Notes: a model not told the origin generated them from the sequence alone. A stretch of 36,154 nt of DNA from Opitutales bacterium (GCA_017531845.1 JAFXKI010000002.1:1-36154), one strand, 5' to 3'. Shown: positions 1 to 8,190, counted from the stretch's first letter. A program made the numbers and translations.

Positions 1-1
1 T

Positions 2-496
2 AGTAATTTAGTTAGTGATGATGTAAGGGAGTCAGATGATGAAGAGTTGACAGCTTGGGTCAATACAATGGATTTACCTATAGAAGTAATAAGAAAATAT
101 GATGATTATGTGAATCATAGAACTAGATTTGACACACATCAGGGAGTTAAGGGTTTAGAATTTGATAGAGTGTTGGTTATTATAGATGATTCCGAAGCAA
201 AAGGTTTTATGTTTAGTTATGACAAACTATTTGGTGCTAAAGATCTGTCAGATACTGATAAGAAAAATCGTAGTGATGGTAAGGAAACCTCTATAGAACG
301 GACTCAAAGATTATTTTATGTTACATGTACAAGAGCAAAGAAATCACTAGCAGTTGTGATGTATACTGATAATCCACAAGAAGTAAAAAATAAATCAATC
401 GGCAAAGGTTGGTTTGATGAGGAAGAGATTATTATTATGAATGATATTACATTACAAAACGATGATGAGCATCTATGCGACGAAGAGGTTGCTTAA
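2..496 (+). CDS. UvrD/Rep-type superfamily 1 helicase, C-terminal fragment (5' end outside window)
   Basis: The reading frame is open from base 2, so this is the last 164 codons of a larger gene; the TTG at 47 is not the real start. Helicase motif V is visible as HQGVKGLEFDRVLVI and motif VI as TQRLFYVTCTRAKKSL, with the conserved Gln and Arg residues that contact DNA and ATP in SF1A helicases. Between them lies the FSYDKLFG-type insertion seen in a subgroup of stand-alone UvrD-like proteins. The family unwinds DNA with ATP, and members of this subgroup often occur in phage-defence or mobile loci, but that role is inference here. The gene is markedly AT-rich and lacks the CGTTCCCG repeat found throughout the window from 1.9 kb, so it is probably a transferred segment. 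Its stop overlaps an ATG (TAATG at 494-498) that opens only a six-codon frame. Confidence 0.8.
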   Translation, partial: SNLVSDDVRESDDEELTAWVNTMDLPIEVIRKYDDYVNHRTRFDTHQGVKGLEFDRVLVIIDDSEAKGFMFSYDKLFGAKDLSDTDKKNRSDGKETSIERTQRLFYVTCTRAKKSLAVVMYTDNPQEVKNKSIGKGWFDEEEIIIMNDITLQNDDEHLCDEEVA

Positions 497-575
497 TGTC
501 AGCCGAAAAACATTGAGTGAATACCGAATAATGGCACGCGTTAGATGGCAGAGTTCTGTACAAACGTTGTGAGAT

Positions 576-619
576 TGAGCAGGTGCTAACCCGGGAGTAT
601 AGCGGAACGCGCCTGCTTA
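576..619 (+). ncRNA. Possible structured RNA: 11-bp stem hairpin
   Basis: Bases 576-586 (TGAGCAGGTGC) pair with 609-619 (GCGCCTGCTTA) in an 11-bp stem with two G-U wobbles and a 22-base loop containing CCCGGG. The wobbles would be tolerated in RNA but not as a perfect DNA palindrome, which hints at an RNA structure. There is no T-run after it, so it is not a plain terminator. No RNA family was recognised and no strand is proven. Confidence 0.3.
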
Positions 620-1148
620 ATAGTAGCGGATAATCCTCTCTATATTTGAGTCAGGCATGAATGTACTCTGTACTCACTTTGAAAAACATTCAGGAAAGTT
701 TGATCTTTTTCGCTCGCTTGTTCTATATTTTTGGAGAGGGTAAAATTTACCGATTGCACTATATTCATCTGTCGCATGGTAGTATAACCCCTATGGACAG
801 AAACAAGAACAGCATTCAAATGGGTTATCAATGTAAGTATCCTTTTGTATGCTGTCTGTTTATCTTCTTCTACATTTTGTTCGTTGCTCATCTCCGTTGC
901 GTCTGCATTTCCGAGTATAGACATTGAACGGGGAAAGGTTTTCGGGGTGAATACTCTCCGCAGGAGGAAGATCCATCTAGAAGCGGTTTGCACCTAGACC
1001 TTCCAACTTTCAGGGAAGTGTCAGTTGCTTCCTTTGCAGACGAGCAGAGGAAAGGGCGAATGACGGAATCGGGAAACTTATTATATCACATATTGATGAT
1101 AGACTAGTTTCAAATACGATCTTGCAATAATGAAAAAATCAACGTTCT

Positions 1149-1178
1149 TTTGCTTGTTCATAAAAAGTTGTACCTTTG
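1149..1178 (+). promoter_or_regulatory. Bacteroidota-type promoter (-33 TTTG, -7 TAnnTTTG)
   Basis: TTTG at 1149-1152 and TACCTTTG at 1171-1178 are 18 bases apart. This closely matches the promoter consensus of Bacteroides and relatives (TTTG, then TAnnTTTG about 19-21 bases on). Such promoters are read by the divergent Bacteroidota primary sigma factor. Downstream there is only the short frame from 1198, so the promoter appears to have lost its gene. It supports a Bacteroidota origin for the left end. Confidence 0.45.
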
Positions 1179-1318
1179 TGTATCAGGAGTTATTTCATGG
1201 TGCAAAAAAGAACTCTGAAATAGGAAGGGTTGCATCTCATTACCCAATTTCCAAACAACCGGAATAACCGTTTAATTCTAAGATAATTGCAAAGTCTGCG
1301 ATTTTTTTTTCAAGAAAT

Positions 1319-1717
1319 CTACAAAATATCCTTCAGCGTGTAGTCTGAGAATTCTCCGATGAAGCGGCGCAACGCTTTTTGAGAAACGGATTTTAATTTG
1401 CAGTGTTCGATTCCGAGCGGACAAGATCCGCAAGAATCATTGTAGCATTCGAAAAGCGCCATGTTCTCTTCCGAAAGTTTCAGGATTTCCGCCAAGTTAA
1501 TTTCCTCCGGAGGCCTTGCCAAATGTAAGCCTCCGGACCTGCCTTTCGAAGTGTGAACGTAGCCGGAACCCGCAAGCTTGTGCAGGACTTTTTTCATGTG
1601 GTGCGGCGACGCTTCCAGTTGCTCGGCAAGCATATCCGCCGTGCACCGTTGATCCTTATTTTTTGCTAAATAAATAAGCGCGCGAAATGAATAGTCCGTA
1701 AATTTCGAAAGTTGCAT
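1319..1717 (-). CDS. Rrf2-family transcriptional regulator, NsrR-like
   Basis: This 132-residue protein has the Rrf2 layout: an N-terminal winged helix (MQLSKFTDYSFRALIYLA, then a recognition helix near ASPHHMKKVLHKLAGSGYV, then a GRSGGLHLARPPEEI wing) and a C-terminal cysteine cluster. Cysteines sit at FEC, C, GSC and EHC, giving a C-x7-C-x6-C core close to the NsrR/IscR iron-sulfur ligand pattern. NsrR-type proteins hold an Fe-S cluster that nitric oxide destroys, releasing repression. The gene is divergent from a globin gene, the classic NsrR target, with 147 bases between them. I infer an NO-responsive repressor of that globin; IscR- or RsrR-like function is the alternative. No CGTTCCCG repeat lies in the gene. 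Confidence 0.8.
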   Translation of the reverse strand: MQLSKFTDYSFRALIYLAKNKDQRCTADMLAEQLEASPHHMKKVLHKLAGSGYVHTSKGRSGGLHLARPPEEINLAEILKLSEENMALFECYNDSCGSCPLGIEHCKLKSVSQKALRRFIGEFSDYTLKDIL

Positions 1718-1784
1718 TTTGGCCTGCGGGTTTTTTGTGAACTTTGCGTCATATTTTTTTGAAAATCAATCCGTAAAACAAAAT

Positions 1785-1797
1785 AAGTATTTTACTT
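1785..1797. promoter_or_regulatory. Candidate operator in the Rrf2-globin intergenic region
   Basis: AAGTA-TTT-TACTT is a perfect interrupted palindrome in the AT-rich spacer between the divergent regulator and globin genes. Its location and dyad symmetry suit an Rrf2-family operator controlling one or both promoters. It is shorter than the NsrR consensus site of gamma-proteobacteria. The assignment rests on position and symmetry only. Confidence 0.3.
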
Positions 1798-1864
1798 GCG
1801 TATTTTATTCCTACCGACAAAATAGGATTTCTTTTTTCCTAAAAAATAAAAACAGAAAGAAATA

Positions 1865-2314
1865 ATGATGTTAGACGCAAAGAGTGTAGAGCTTGTAAAA
1901 AGCACCGTTCCCGCCCTTAAGGAAAAGGGATTGGCGATTACGCAGGTTTTTTACAAGCGAATGTTTGAGCAGAACCCGGAAGTGAAGCCGATGTTCAATA
2001 TGGCAAAGCAAGCGTCCGGCGCACAGCCGAAGGCGTTGGCGATGGCGGTTTTGGCGGCGGCGCAAAATATTGAAAATCTTGGAGCCATCGGGAACGCCGT
2101 TGCGAAAATCGCGGAAGTCCACTGTGATTGTATGGTGAAAGAAGAGCATTATCCGATTGTCGGGAAACACCTTTTGTGGGCGATAAAAGAAGTTTTGGGC
2201 GAAGCGGCGACAAAGGAAATTATCGATGCTTGGGCAAAAGCCTATGATGTAATCGCCCGCGTCTTTATCGATGTCGAAAAGGGCGTTTACGCCAAGCGCG
2301 GTATTTTAGTATAA
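1865..2314 (+). CDS. Single-domain bacterial globin (flavohemoglobin-type globin domain)
   Basis: This 149-residue protein is entirely a globin domain of the flavohemoglobin/Vitreoscilla class. It shows the B-helix [18 protein letters not shown], the QxxALA segment, and the F-helix [18 protein letters not shown] with the proximal haem His, followed by [12 protein letters not shown]. The FAD- and NAD-binding reductase domains of Hmp are absent, so it needs a separate reductase. Such globins bind O2 and NO and act in NO dioxygenation or oxygen delivery. The divergent NsrR-like regulator points to NO detoxification. Two ATGs (1865, 1868) are possible, and there is no Shine-Dalgarno sequence. A strong terminator follows at 2341-2371. 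Confidence 0.88.
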   Translation: MMLDAKSVELVKSTVPALKEKGLAITQVFYKRMFEQNPEVKPMFNMAKQASGAQPKALAMAVLAAAQNIENLGAIGNAVAKIAEVHCDCMVKEEHYPIVGKHLLWAIKEVLGEAATKEIIDAWAKAYDVIARVFIDVEKGVYAKRGILV

Positions 2315-2340
2315 AATCGATAAAAATTTTTATTCCACTC

Positions 2341-2371
2341 AAAGCGTTCCCTACAACGGGAACGCTTTTTT
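2341..2371 (+). terminator. Rho-independent terminator after the globin gene, made of an inverted CGTTCCC pair
   Basis: AAAGCGTTCCC (2341-2351) pairs perfectly with GGGAACGCTTT (2358-2368) around a six-base loop, followed by a T-run. The 11-bp stem is an inverted pair of the window-wide repeat, as in Neisseria and Haemophilus, where uptake sequences double as terminators. A further repeat copy lies just downstream at 2378. Confidence 0.9.
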
Positions 2372-2477
2372 AGGGGGCGTTCCCGCCGATGAATATGCAT
2401 GATCGCGTGTGTTTTTTTATGAATAAAAACTTTGCGTTCCCGCAGTTAAAAGGGCAGTATTACGGCTTCCGTTTTTT

Positions 2478-3581
2478 ATGTCCATTTCTTATACAGAGCT
2501 TGCGAATGCAGTCGTGCAAAAAATGCCGGTTTATGAACCCGGAAAGCCGATTGAATATGTTGCCCGGGAATTCGGGATAGATCCGACAGCCATTGAAAAA
2601 ATGGCATCCAATGAAAATCCGTTCGGAGCCTCGCCGAAAGCCGTCGCGGCAGCGCAGGCGGCACTTGCGGAAATCAATATGTATCCGGACGGCGGGACGA
2701 TTCTGTTGCGGGAACGGCTGGCGAAATTTTGGAGTTTGGCTCCAGAGCAATTTTTTATCGGGAACGGTTCAAACGAGGCTTTGATGATTCTCGGGCAAAC
2801 GTTTTTGAACCCGGATTGTGAAGTGATTTACGGTGAACAGGCGTTTGTCGTTTATAAGATAATGACGACGCTCGCAGGAGCGAGGCCCGTTCCCGTGCCG
2901 ATGCCGAATTTCCGCACGGACTTGCAAGCGATGCGCGCCGCCGTTACGGAACGCACGCGCATGATTATCCTCACGGAGCCGAACAACCCGCAGGGCACGG
3001 CAAGCGAGCCGGAGGCACTGATTGCTTTCGCAAAAAGCTTGCCCGAACATGTGATTCTCGTAGTGGACGAAGCCTATGCGGAATTTTCCAAAAAAGCGGC
3101 GGATTTGCGTCCGCTTATCGCGGAAGGGCGCAAGGTGGTTTGCACCCGCACTTTCTCTAAGCTTTACGGCTTGGCGGGTTTCCGCATCGGATACATGTAC
3201 GGTTCGTCTGAAGTTATCGGGTTGATGAATCGCGTGCGCCAGCCGTTTAATGTGAATTTGCCGGCACAGGCTGCGGCAATCGCGGCACTCGACGATACGG
3301 AATTTGTCGAAAAAACCTTGCGCGGGAACGCGGAAGGGGTAAAAACGCTCTGCGCGGGCTTTGAAAAATTGGGGCTCTCCTACGTGCCTACAGAGACGAA
3401 TTTTATCCTCGTGCACATCGGTCCGGACGCCGGAACGGTTTTCGTAGAACTCGAAAAACGCGGCGTTATCGTGCGCCCTATGAAAGGTTACGGCATGCCG
3501 GAGAGCCTTCGCGTAACTGTCGGAACGCCGTCACAAAACGCCAAGTTTCTTAGTGCACTTGAAGATATTTTGAAAAAATAA
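2478..3581 (+). CDS. hisC: Histidinol-phosphate aminotransferase
   Basis: This 367-residue fold-type I PLP aminotransferase converts histidinol phosphate and 2-oxoglutarate to imidazole-acetol phosphate and glutamate, or the reverse, in histidine synthesis. Visible signatures are ASNENPFG near 43-50, IGNGSNEAL near 94-102, TEPNNPQGT near 167-174, VVDEAYAEF near 195-203, and the PLP-lysine motif TFSKLYGLAGFRIGY with Lys228. The length is normal. It stands apart from other his genes, and paralogues acting on aromatic amino acids are the main alternative. The start ATG 2478 matches family N-termini but has no Shine-Dalgarno sequence. The next gene starts 31 bases after the stop and may be cotranscribed. 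The gene carries four copies of the octamer. Confidence 0.9.
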   Translation: MSISYTELANAVVQKMPVYEPGKPIEYVAREFGIDPTAIEKMASNENPFGASPKAVAAAQAALAEINMYPDGGTILLRERLAKFWSLAPEQFFIGNGSNEALMILGQTFLNPDCEVIYGEQAFVVYKIMTTLAGARPVPVPMPNFRTDLQAMRAAVTERTRMIILTEPNNPQGTASEPEALIAFAKSLPEHVILVVDEAYAEFSKKAADLRPLIAEGRKVVCTRTFSKLYGLAGFRIGYMYGSSEVIGLMNRVRQPFNVNLPAQAAAIAALDDTEFVEKTLRGNAEGVKTLCAGFEKLGLSYVPTETNFILVHIGPDAGTVFVELEKRGVIVRPMKGYGMPESLRVTVGTPSQNAKFLSALEDILKK

Positions 3582-3612
3582 TATTAAAAACTCTCAAGTT
3601 TAAGTTTTATCC

Positions 3613-5202
3613 ATGATCGGTTTCTTCCAAAATTCAATGGCAAAGCACCACCGGATGATTTTCGGCGTGCTTCTTGTTTTCATCGTCGTCTCGTTCGTGT
3701 TTTATACGGGATCCGGCAGCGCGGCGGATTTACTGGGTATGCGGCGTTCGACAAGTGTTATGGGAGTTGATGTCGGGAACGCGGAGGAAACAGCTCCGTA
3801 TCGTGCCGGTGTTCTGCTTTCAAACGGAGGTCGGCAGTATTCTGCGCAGGATCTGATTCAGCGTATCTATTTAGTAAAAACAGCGGAGGCCTATCAGCTG
3901 CCCGAACCGACGCAGGCACAACTTAGCGAATATCTTTCCGAGCAGGGGCTTTCTTCCGAAGTGCTTACGAGCATACGCCGGAACTTTGATCTTTCTGAAG
4001 ATGTTTTGCGCACAACGATTATCCACAGCTGGAAAATCCAAAAGTTCATGCAAACCTTCGGGAACGTGCCTTCTGTTTTTGAAGCCGACGTGGAACTCGC
4101 ATGGAAAGAACTTAACGCGCGCTGGGTTGTGGAATTTGCAGAATTTTCTCCTGCCAACACCAAGCTCGCGGTGCGCATGCCGAAAGATAAGGCCGAACTT
4201 ACGGAAAAACTCACGGCGTATTTTAACGAAAACAAAGAGGATTATCGCATCGCCGAACGCGTGAACCTTTCCTACGCCAAAATCGTTCCCGATACCGCAA
4301 ACCTCGCGAATATTCCCGAGCCGACGGACTTCGAGCTTTCTTCGTTTGTGGCGGGAACGTTTGACGGCGACACGGAAAAAGCCGCTGAAGATTTGAAAAT
4401 CAACCGCGCGGCACGCGTCGCCGAATGGAAGAAATCTCAACTCCTGGATACAACAGCGGCGGAAATTTCCAATCGCCTGTATGAAAAATTGCCGACGGAT
4501 ATGGTGAGCCCGCGCGATGAAAATTTCCCGGAAACGCTTGCTAAGTCCGGTTTCGAATTTGTTGAAATTCCCTCGTTCCCGCGTGATGAAATTCCGACGG
4601 GTTGCGGCGTTCCCGAAGAAATTCTCCGTGCGCTTGCCGCCGGAGGATTGAATGAAACGCTTTGGCGAACAGATGCAATTCCCGCTTCGGATGGCGTTTA
4701 TGTTGTCGTTTTCCGAGGAACGGAGCCGTCGCGAATTCCCGAACTCAAAGAAGTGCTGAGTCGCGTTTCCGCAGCGTGGACGGCGGCGGATTTGGCGGAG
4801 CAATTTGATGAAGCTGCGCGCAATGAGGTAAAATTATTGGGCGAAAGCGTTGCGAGCGGGAAAACGCTGACTCAGGCGGCGGAGGAGCGTGGGCTCACTG
4901 CCAAAACAACAGCGGCTTTTACAGCGCAAAATCTTCCGGAGGAATTTGTCGGAACCGATCTTGTCGGCATACTCAAATCCGTTCCCGAAGGGCAGATCGC
5001 GCCGATGATTCGTGTTGGAGATAAGGTATTTTTTGTGAGAGCCGTTTCCAAGGACGTTCCCGTTCCGGATAAAAACAGCGATGAGTTCAAGCATGTTTGG
5101 GAGCTCTTTGACCGCCAAACTTCGTGGGAAACTTTTCAAATGCAACTTTTCGAAGGAATCTCCGAATTGACCGCTAAACTTGGTATTCCCGGAGAAGAAT
5201 AA
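3613..5202 (+). CDS. SurA/PpiD-like periplasmic peptidyl-prolyl isomerase-type chaperone
   Basis: This 529-residue protein begins with a short cytosolic segment and one membrane helix (about residues 14-33, MIFGVLLVFIVVSFVFYTG), the topology of PpiD. A SurA_N-type helical region follows, including a QLSEYLSEQGLSSEV-like segment and a WKELNARWVVEFAEFSP stretch. The C-terminal half (about 430-500) resembles a degenerate parvulin-type segment (VPEGQIAPMIRVGDKVFFVRAVS). Such proteins fold outer-membrane and secreted proteins at the inner membrane. A clear catalytic parvulin core was not recognised, so isomerase activity is doubtful while a holdase role is likely. It holds eight octamer copies and ends at the hairpin terminator at 5222. 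Confidence 0.75.
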   Translation: MIGFFQNSMAKHHRMIFGVLLVFIVVSFVFYTGSGSAADLLGMRRSTSVMGVDVGNAEETAPYRAGVLLSNGGRQYSAQDLIQRIYLVKTAEAYQLPEPTQAQLSEYLSEQGLSSEVLTSIRRNFDLSEDVLRTTIIHSWKIQKFMQTFGNVPSVFEADVELAWKELNARWVVEFAEFSPANTKLAVRMPKDKAELTEKLTAYFNENKEDYRIAERVNLSYAKIVPDTANLANIPEPTDFELSSFVAGTFDGDTEKAAEDLKINRAARVAEWKKSQLLDTTAAEISNRLYEKLPTDMVSPRDENFPETLAKSGFEFVEIPSFPRDEIPTGCGVPEEILRALAAGGLNETLWRTDAIPASDGVYVVVFRGTEPSRIPELKEVLSRVSAAWTAADLAEQFDEAARNEVKLLGESVASGKTLTQAAEERGLTAKTTAAFTAQNLPEEFVGTDLVGILKSVPEGQIAPMIRVGDKVFFVRAVSKDVPVPDKNSDEFKHVWELFDRQTSWETFQMQLFEGISELTAKLGIPGEE

Positions 5203-5221
5203 AATTTCCCGAAAAGTAAAC

Positions 5222-5260
5222 AAAGGCGCTCCTCTTGGGTAAGGGTGAGCGCTTTTACTT
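5222..5260 (+). terminator. Rho-independent terminator after the SurA/PpiD-like gene
   Basis: AAAGGCGCTC (5222-5231) pairs with GAGCGCTTTT (5247-5256) in a 10-bp stem with one G-U pair, followed by T-rich sequence. The T-rich tail runs into the start of the next gene at 5267. Unlike most terminators in this window, it does not use the CGTTCCCG octamer. Confidence 0.7.
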
Positions 5261-5266
5261 TTGAAA

Positions 5267-6166
5267 ATGAAAAAAGAAATAATTGCAGTCGGCTTGGGAG
5301 AAGTGCTTTGGGATGTTTTCCCGAACGGGAAAAGGCTTGGAGGTGCACCGGCGAATTTTTCCTACCACCTCGCGCAACAGGGTTTCCCGACGGAACTGGT
5401 TTCCGCCGTCGGAGAAGATGCCGACGGGAAAGGAATTTTGGAACACTTGTCGCAAAAACAGGTTTCGACGAAATACACGAGCCGCGTTCCCGCACCAACG
5501 GGGTGCGTTGCTGTTGAGCTGGATGCCGCGGGAGTCGCGACGTATAGGTTTTCGGAAAATTGCGCTTGGGATAATCTTGCTTTTTCGCCTGAAAAGGAAA
5601 AATTGGCAAAGCAGACCGACGCTGTTTGCTTCGGCACACTGGCGCAGCGCGGTCCGCGTTCTCGAGAAGCGATTCTTTGTTTCCTTGATGCGATTCCGGT
5701 GTCCTCAATACGAGTTTTTGACGTGAATTTGAGACAGAATTTTTTCTCTGAAAAAATTATCCTCGACTCACTCGAACGTTGTTCCGTTTTGAAAATTAAC
5801 GAAGACGAAACGCCGGTTATTTCTAAATATCTCGACGCAGAATTGCGCTCCCGTGAAGCATTTTTCAGCATCGTGTTTGAAAAATTCCCCGGAATAAAAA
5901 TGATAGCGCAAACCTTGGGAAAAGCCGGAAGCATTGTGTGTTCCCGCGACGGGATCCACTCCGAAATTGCGGCGGAGGAAAGTATCCGATTAATCGATAC
6001 GGTGGGCGCCGGAGACGCGTTTTCCGCCGGTTTAGTTGCCGCTTTATTGCAAGGCGCAAGCGTTAGGGAGGCGCATTCCCATGCAGCAAAGCTTGCCGGA
6101 TACGTTTGTTCTCGAGCGGGAGCAATGCCGGAGGTTCCCGCAGCGTATCGTTTTTCAAAAGCTTAA
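5267..6166 (+). CDS. PfkB-family sugar kinase, fructokinase-like
   Basis: The 299-residue ribokinase-fold protein shows the N-terminal IIAVGLGEVLWDVFPNGKRL, the sugar-site motif LGGAPANFSYHLAQ, and the C-terminal DTVGAGDAFSAGLVAALLQG that holds the catalytic Asp and the anion hole. The family transfers phosphate from ATP to fructose or a related sugar; GGAPAN and the overall pattern favour fructokinase, but the substrate is not certain. ATG 5267 is preferred over TTG 5261. Its last 12 bases overlap the end of the convergent gene at 6155, so the two transcripts meet tail to tail with no terminator between them. Confidence 0.85.
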   Translation: MKKEIIAVGLGEVLWDVFPNGKRLGGAPANFSYHLAQQGFPTELVSAVGEDADGKGILEHLSQKQVSTKYTSRVPAPTGCVAVELDAAGVATYRFSENCAWDNLAFSPEKEKLAKQTDAVCFGTLAQRGPRSREAILCFLDAIPVSSIRVFDVNLRQNFFSEKIILDSLERCSVLKINEDETPVISKYLDAELRSREAFFSIVFEKFPGIKMIAQTLGKAGSIVCSRDGIHSEIAAEESIRLIDTVGAGDAFSAGLVAALLQGASVREAHSHAAKLAGYVCSRAGAMPEVPAAYRFSKA

Positions 6167-6796
6167 TTTTACCGAAATTCCGGCGGCGGAAGTGGCAGGA
6201 TCTTCGTTTTTGGAGTCAATCGGGCGCGTGCGCCGGTAGTCAAAATCAAACTCCACGTTGTCTGAAACGCGGTAGGACAGACCGAATCCGCCGCCCAAAC
6301 TGTAATTTTGCGTGTAAGTTTCGAGCGAGTTTGACTCGGTTGTGCCGAGCGTCATAGTTGAGACGCTGTAAAGCTTGAGGCGGGAAGAAATTTCAATCGG
6401 AATTTTGGCGTCGACCCAGACACGATTATCTTTTGCGTTAGGTGTGTTGCTCGGGTGATTGTCTCTTCCTCCGCCGTAACGCTCGTAGAGATCGCCTTCT
6501 GAAAATTCCAATCCGCTTTCGGCGTTCCCGGTCGGGGTTCTTTTTGTGATGATGCCTTCTCCGTTGAAACGAAAATCCCGGTGCAAAAATCGGGTTGCCT
6601 TCTCACTCTCCGAAAAATCTTCCTTATTATTTTCAATAGAATAAAAAAGATTTTGGAGAAAATATTTTTCGCTGTCGTTAGCGGTGTTATTTTCAGTTTT
6701 TTCGTTTTTTAAGATCAAAAAGGCAAGCAATGCTCCGCCTGCAACGCCGAAAACGGCGGCGAAAAATAGCATACGCATTTTGATTTTACAGGACAT
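6155..6796 (-). CDS. Uncharacterised membrane-anchored protein with beta-barrel-like C-terminus
   Basis: This 213-residue protein was not recognised. The likely start is ATG 6796, giving MSCKIKMRMLFFAAVFGVAG and one hydrophobic helix (about 8-27). The frame stays open upstream to 6991, but that part overlaps the preceding MATE gene and is composition-biased, so it is excluded. The second half has alternating beta strands (LKLYSVSTMTLGTTESN, YSLGGGFGLSYRVSDNVEFDFDY) and ends in VKLSF, the terminal aromatic typical of outer-membrane beta-barrels. It is too short for a full barrel. It may be a barrel fragment or a small envelope protein. It overlaps the convergent pfkB-type gene by 12 bases. Confidence 0.5.
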   Translation of the reverse strand: MSCKIKMRMLFFAAVFGVAGGALLAFLILKNEKTENNTANDSEKYFLQNLFYSIENNKEDFSESEKATRFLHRDFRFNGEGIITKRTPTGNAESGLEFSEGDLYERYGGGRDNHPSNTPNAKDNRVWVDAKIPIEISSRLKLYSVSTMTLGTTESNSLETYTQNYSLGGGFGLSYRVSDNVEFDFDYRRTRPIDSKNEDPATSAAGISVKLSF

Positions 6797-6858
6797 GTTA
6801 TTTTTTTGTATTCGCGTTCCCGTCACGGATTTTTGTTTAAAATTTACGTTGCACGGGG

Positions 6859-8172
6859 TTACATACGAAGATCTTTGCGGAGCCGGACACCGAGAATAAT
6901 TGAAGTTGCTGCAAGCCCGACGGCAAGTCCTATCCAAATGCCGACGCCTTCCATTCCGATTCCGAAAGCGAGAAAAAGCGCGGTCGGGCAACCGATGAGC
7001 CAGTAGCTCACAAAGGCTGCAACTGCGATAATTCGGACATCGCCGAGTCCGCGCAATGCTCCGGCGGCGATTGTTTGAAAACCGTCAAAAATCATATAAG
7101 CGCAAACGACGACAAGAAAAGAGGAAGCGAGCGCGGCTGTTTCGCTTTCGAGATTGAAGATTGCGGAAACTTCGACCCGAAAGACGATGAACGCGATGGC
7201 GGAAATACTCATCGCAAGCAGGGTGAAAATTGCCGCACCCGTAAAAACGGTGCGGATTTGGGAAAAATTTTTCTTGCCGAAAGCCTCTCCGACGCGAATG
7301 GAAAGGGCTTGAGAAATGCCGAGCGGGAGCATGTATACCAGTGAAGAAATCGTAGTAACAACTTGGTTTGCGGCGATGGAGGCTTCACTGATCCAGCCCA
7401 TGAAAAACGGTGCGGCGATAAAAAGCCCCGCCTCGAAAATTACGTGTAGCGCGCTCGGGACCGCGATACGAAGATTCTGCCGGATTTCCCGCAACGAAAA
7501 TCCCCGGTGCCAACAGTAAACCAAACGTTTATGTAAAATGATTCCGGCGAGCGAAATGATTCTGGAGAAGAGCGTTCCCGCCGCCGCGCCTTCCAAGCCC
7601 CAGTTCGGAAATCCCAGCGCGCCGGTCATCAGTACCCAATTCAAAAAAATATTGGTAATTAATCCTGCAGCCGTCCAAAGCAGGGAAATCCATTGTTCGC
7701 CGCAGGCGTCCCGGAATGATTTCACGGTTTGAAAACCGGCGGCGGCAGGAATCGAAAACGCGATGATGCAGGAAAACATTGCCGCTTCCTTGGAAACGCT
7801 TTCGGGTTGACCGAGCCACAAAAGCCCGCCGCTGAGAATAAAAACACAAATAGCCGCCGCACCGATTACCGCCGCGAAGAGATTCACAAGAAGCCCGTGT
7901 CGCAGTATCCCGGGCATTTCCTCGTCCGTTCCCGCGCCGCGTGCCTGCGCTGTGAGCACGGGAACGGCAACCGAAAGCCCGATGACGAGCAGTAGCGGAA
8001 TCCAATTGACGTTGTTGCCCAGCGTCGCGGCGGCGAGCGCGTGTTCCCCGAGCAAATTCGCTATCATCACGGTGTCGATGATGCCGAAAAGCCCCTGTCC
8101 GAGTAGTCCGACGGTTATCGGAACCGACAGGCGGAGCGTGTATTTAAACTCTTTGAGAAGAGCAGAAAGCAT
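6859..8172 (-). CDS. MATE-family multidrug/cation exporter (NorM/DinF-like)
   Basis: The 437-residue protein has about twelve membrane helices in two related halves. LRLSVPITVGLLGQGLFGIIDTVMIANLLGEHALAAATLG near its N-terminus is the MATE signature segment. MATE proteins export drugs or metabolites in exchange for Na+ or H+. The start is placed at ATG 8172 because the longer frame from 8235 reads through a terminator hairpin (8191-8219) that ends the pseudopilin gene. The octamer occurs three times inside the gene (7573, 7927, 7959). The substrate cannot be told from sequence. Confidence 0.88.
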   Translation of the reverse strand: MLSALLKEFKYTLRLSVPITVGLLGQGLFGIIDTVMIANLLGEHALAAATLGNNVNWIPLLLVIGLSVAVPVLTAQARGAGTDEEMPGILRHGLLVNLFAAVIGAAAICVFILSGGLLWLGQPESVSKEAAMFSCIIAFSIPAAAGFQTVKSFRDACGEQWISLLWTAAGLITNIFLNWVLMTGALGFPNWGLEGAAAGTLFSRIISLAGIILHKRLVYCWHRGFSLREIRQNLRIAVPSALHVIFEAGLFIAAPFFMGWISEASIAANQVVTTISSLVYMLPLGISQALSIRVGEAFGKKNFSQIRTVFTGAAIFTLLAMSISAIAFIVFRVEVSAIFNLESETAALASSFLVVVCAYMIFDGFQTIAAGALRGLGDVRIIAVAAFVSYWLIGCPTALFLAFGIGMEGVGIWIGLAVGLAATSIILGVRLRKDLRM

Positions 8173-8190
8173 TGAAATACTTTTACCGAC

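Larger units (their letters stand above)
497..1318. other. Gene-free junction region between AT-rich foreign DNA and the chromosome
   Basis: No convincing coding sequence is present in these 822 bases. The open frames of 88 and 117 codons overlap on opposite strands and resemble no family I recognise. The stretch holds a strong hairpin (576-619) and a Bacteroidota-like promoter (1149-1178) followed only by a very short frame (ATG 1198, stop after eight codons). It contains no copy of the CGTTCCCG repeat. I read it as decayed or truncated mobile DNA ending somewhere between about 1180 and 1318. The exact boundary cannot be placed from one sequence. Confidence 0.5.

Noticed and set aside
492..550. 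A possible integron attC site (GCTTAAT ... GCGTTAGAT)
   Set aside because: The right core resembles GTTRRRY, but the left core has a mismatch and the arms pair poorly; no integrase is present.
6796..6991. Longer start for the anchored protein at 6991
   Set aside because: It overlaps the MATE gene and adds 65 Arg-rich residues before the obvious membrane helix.
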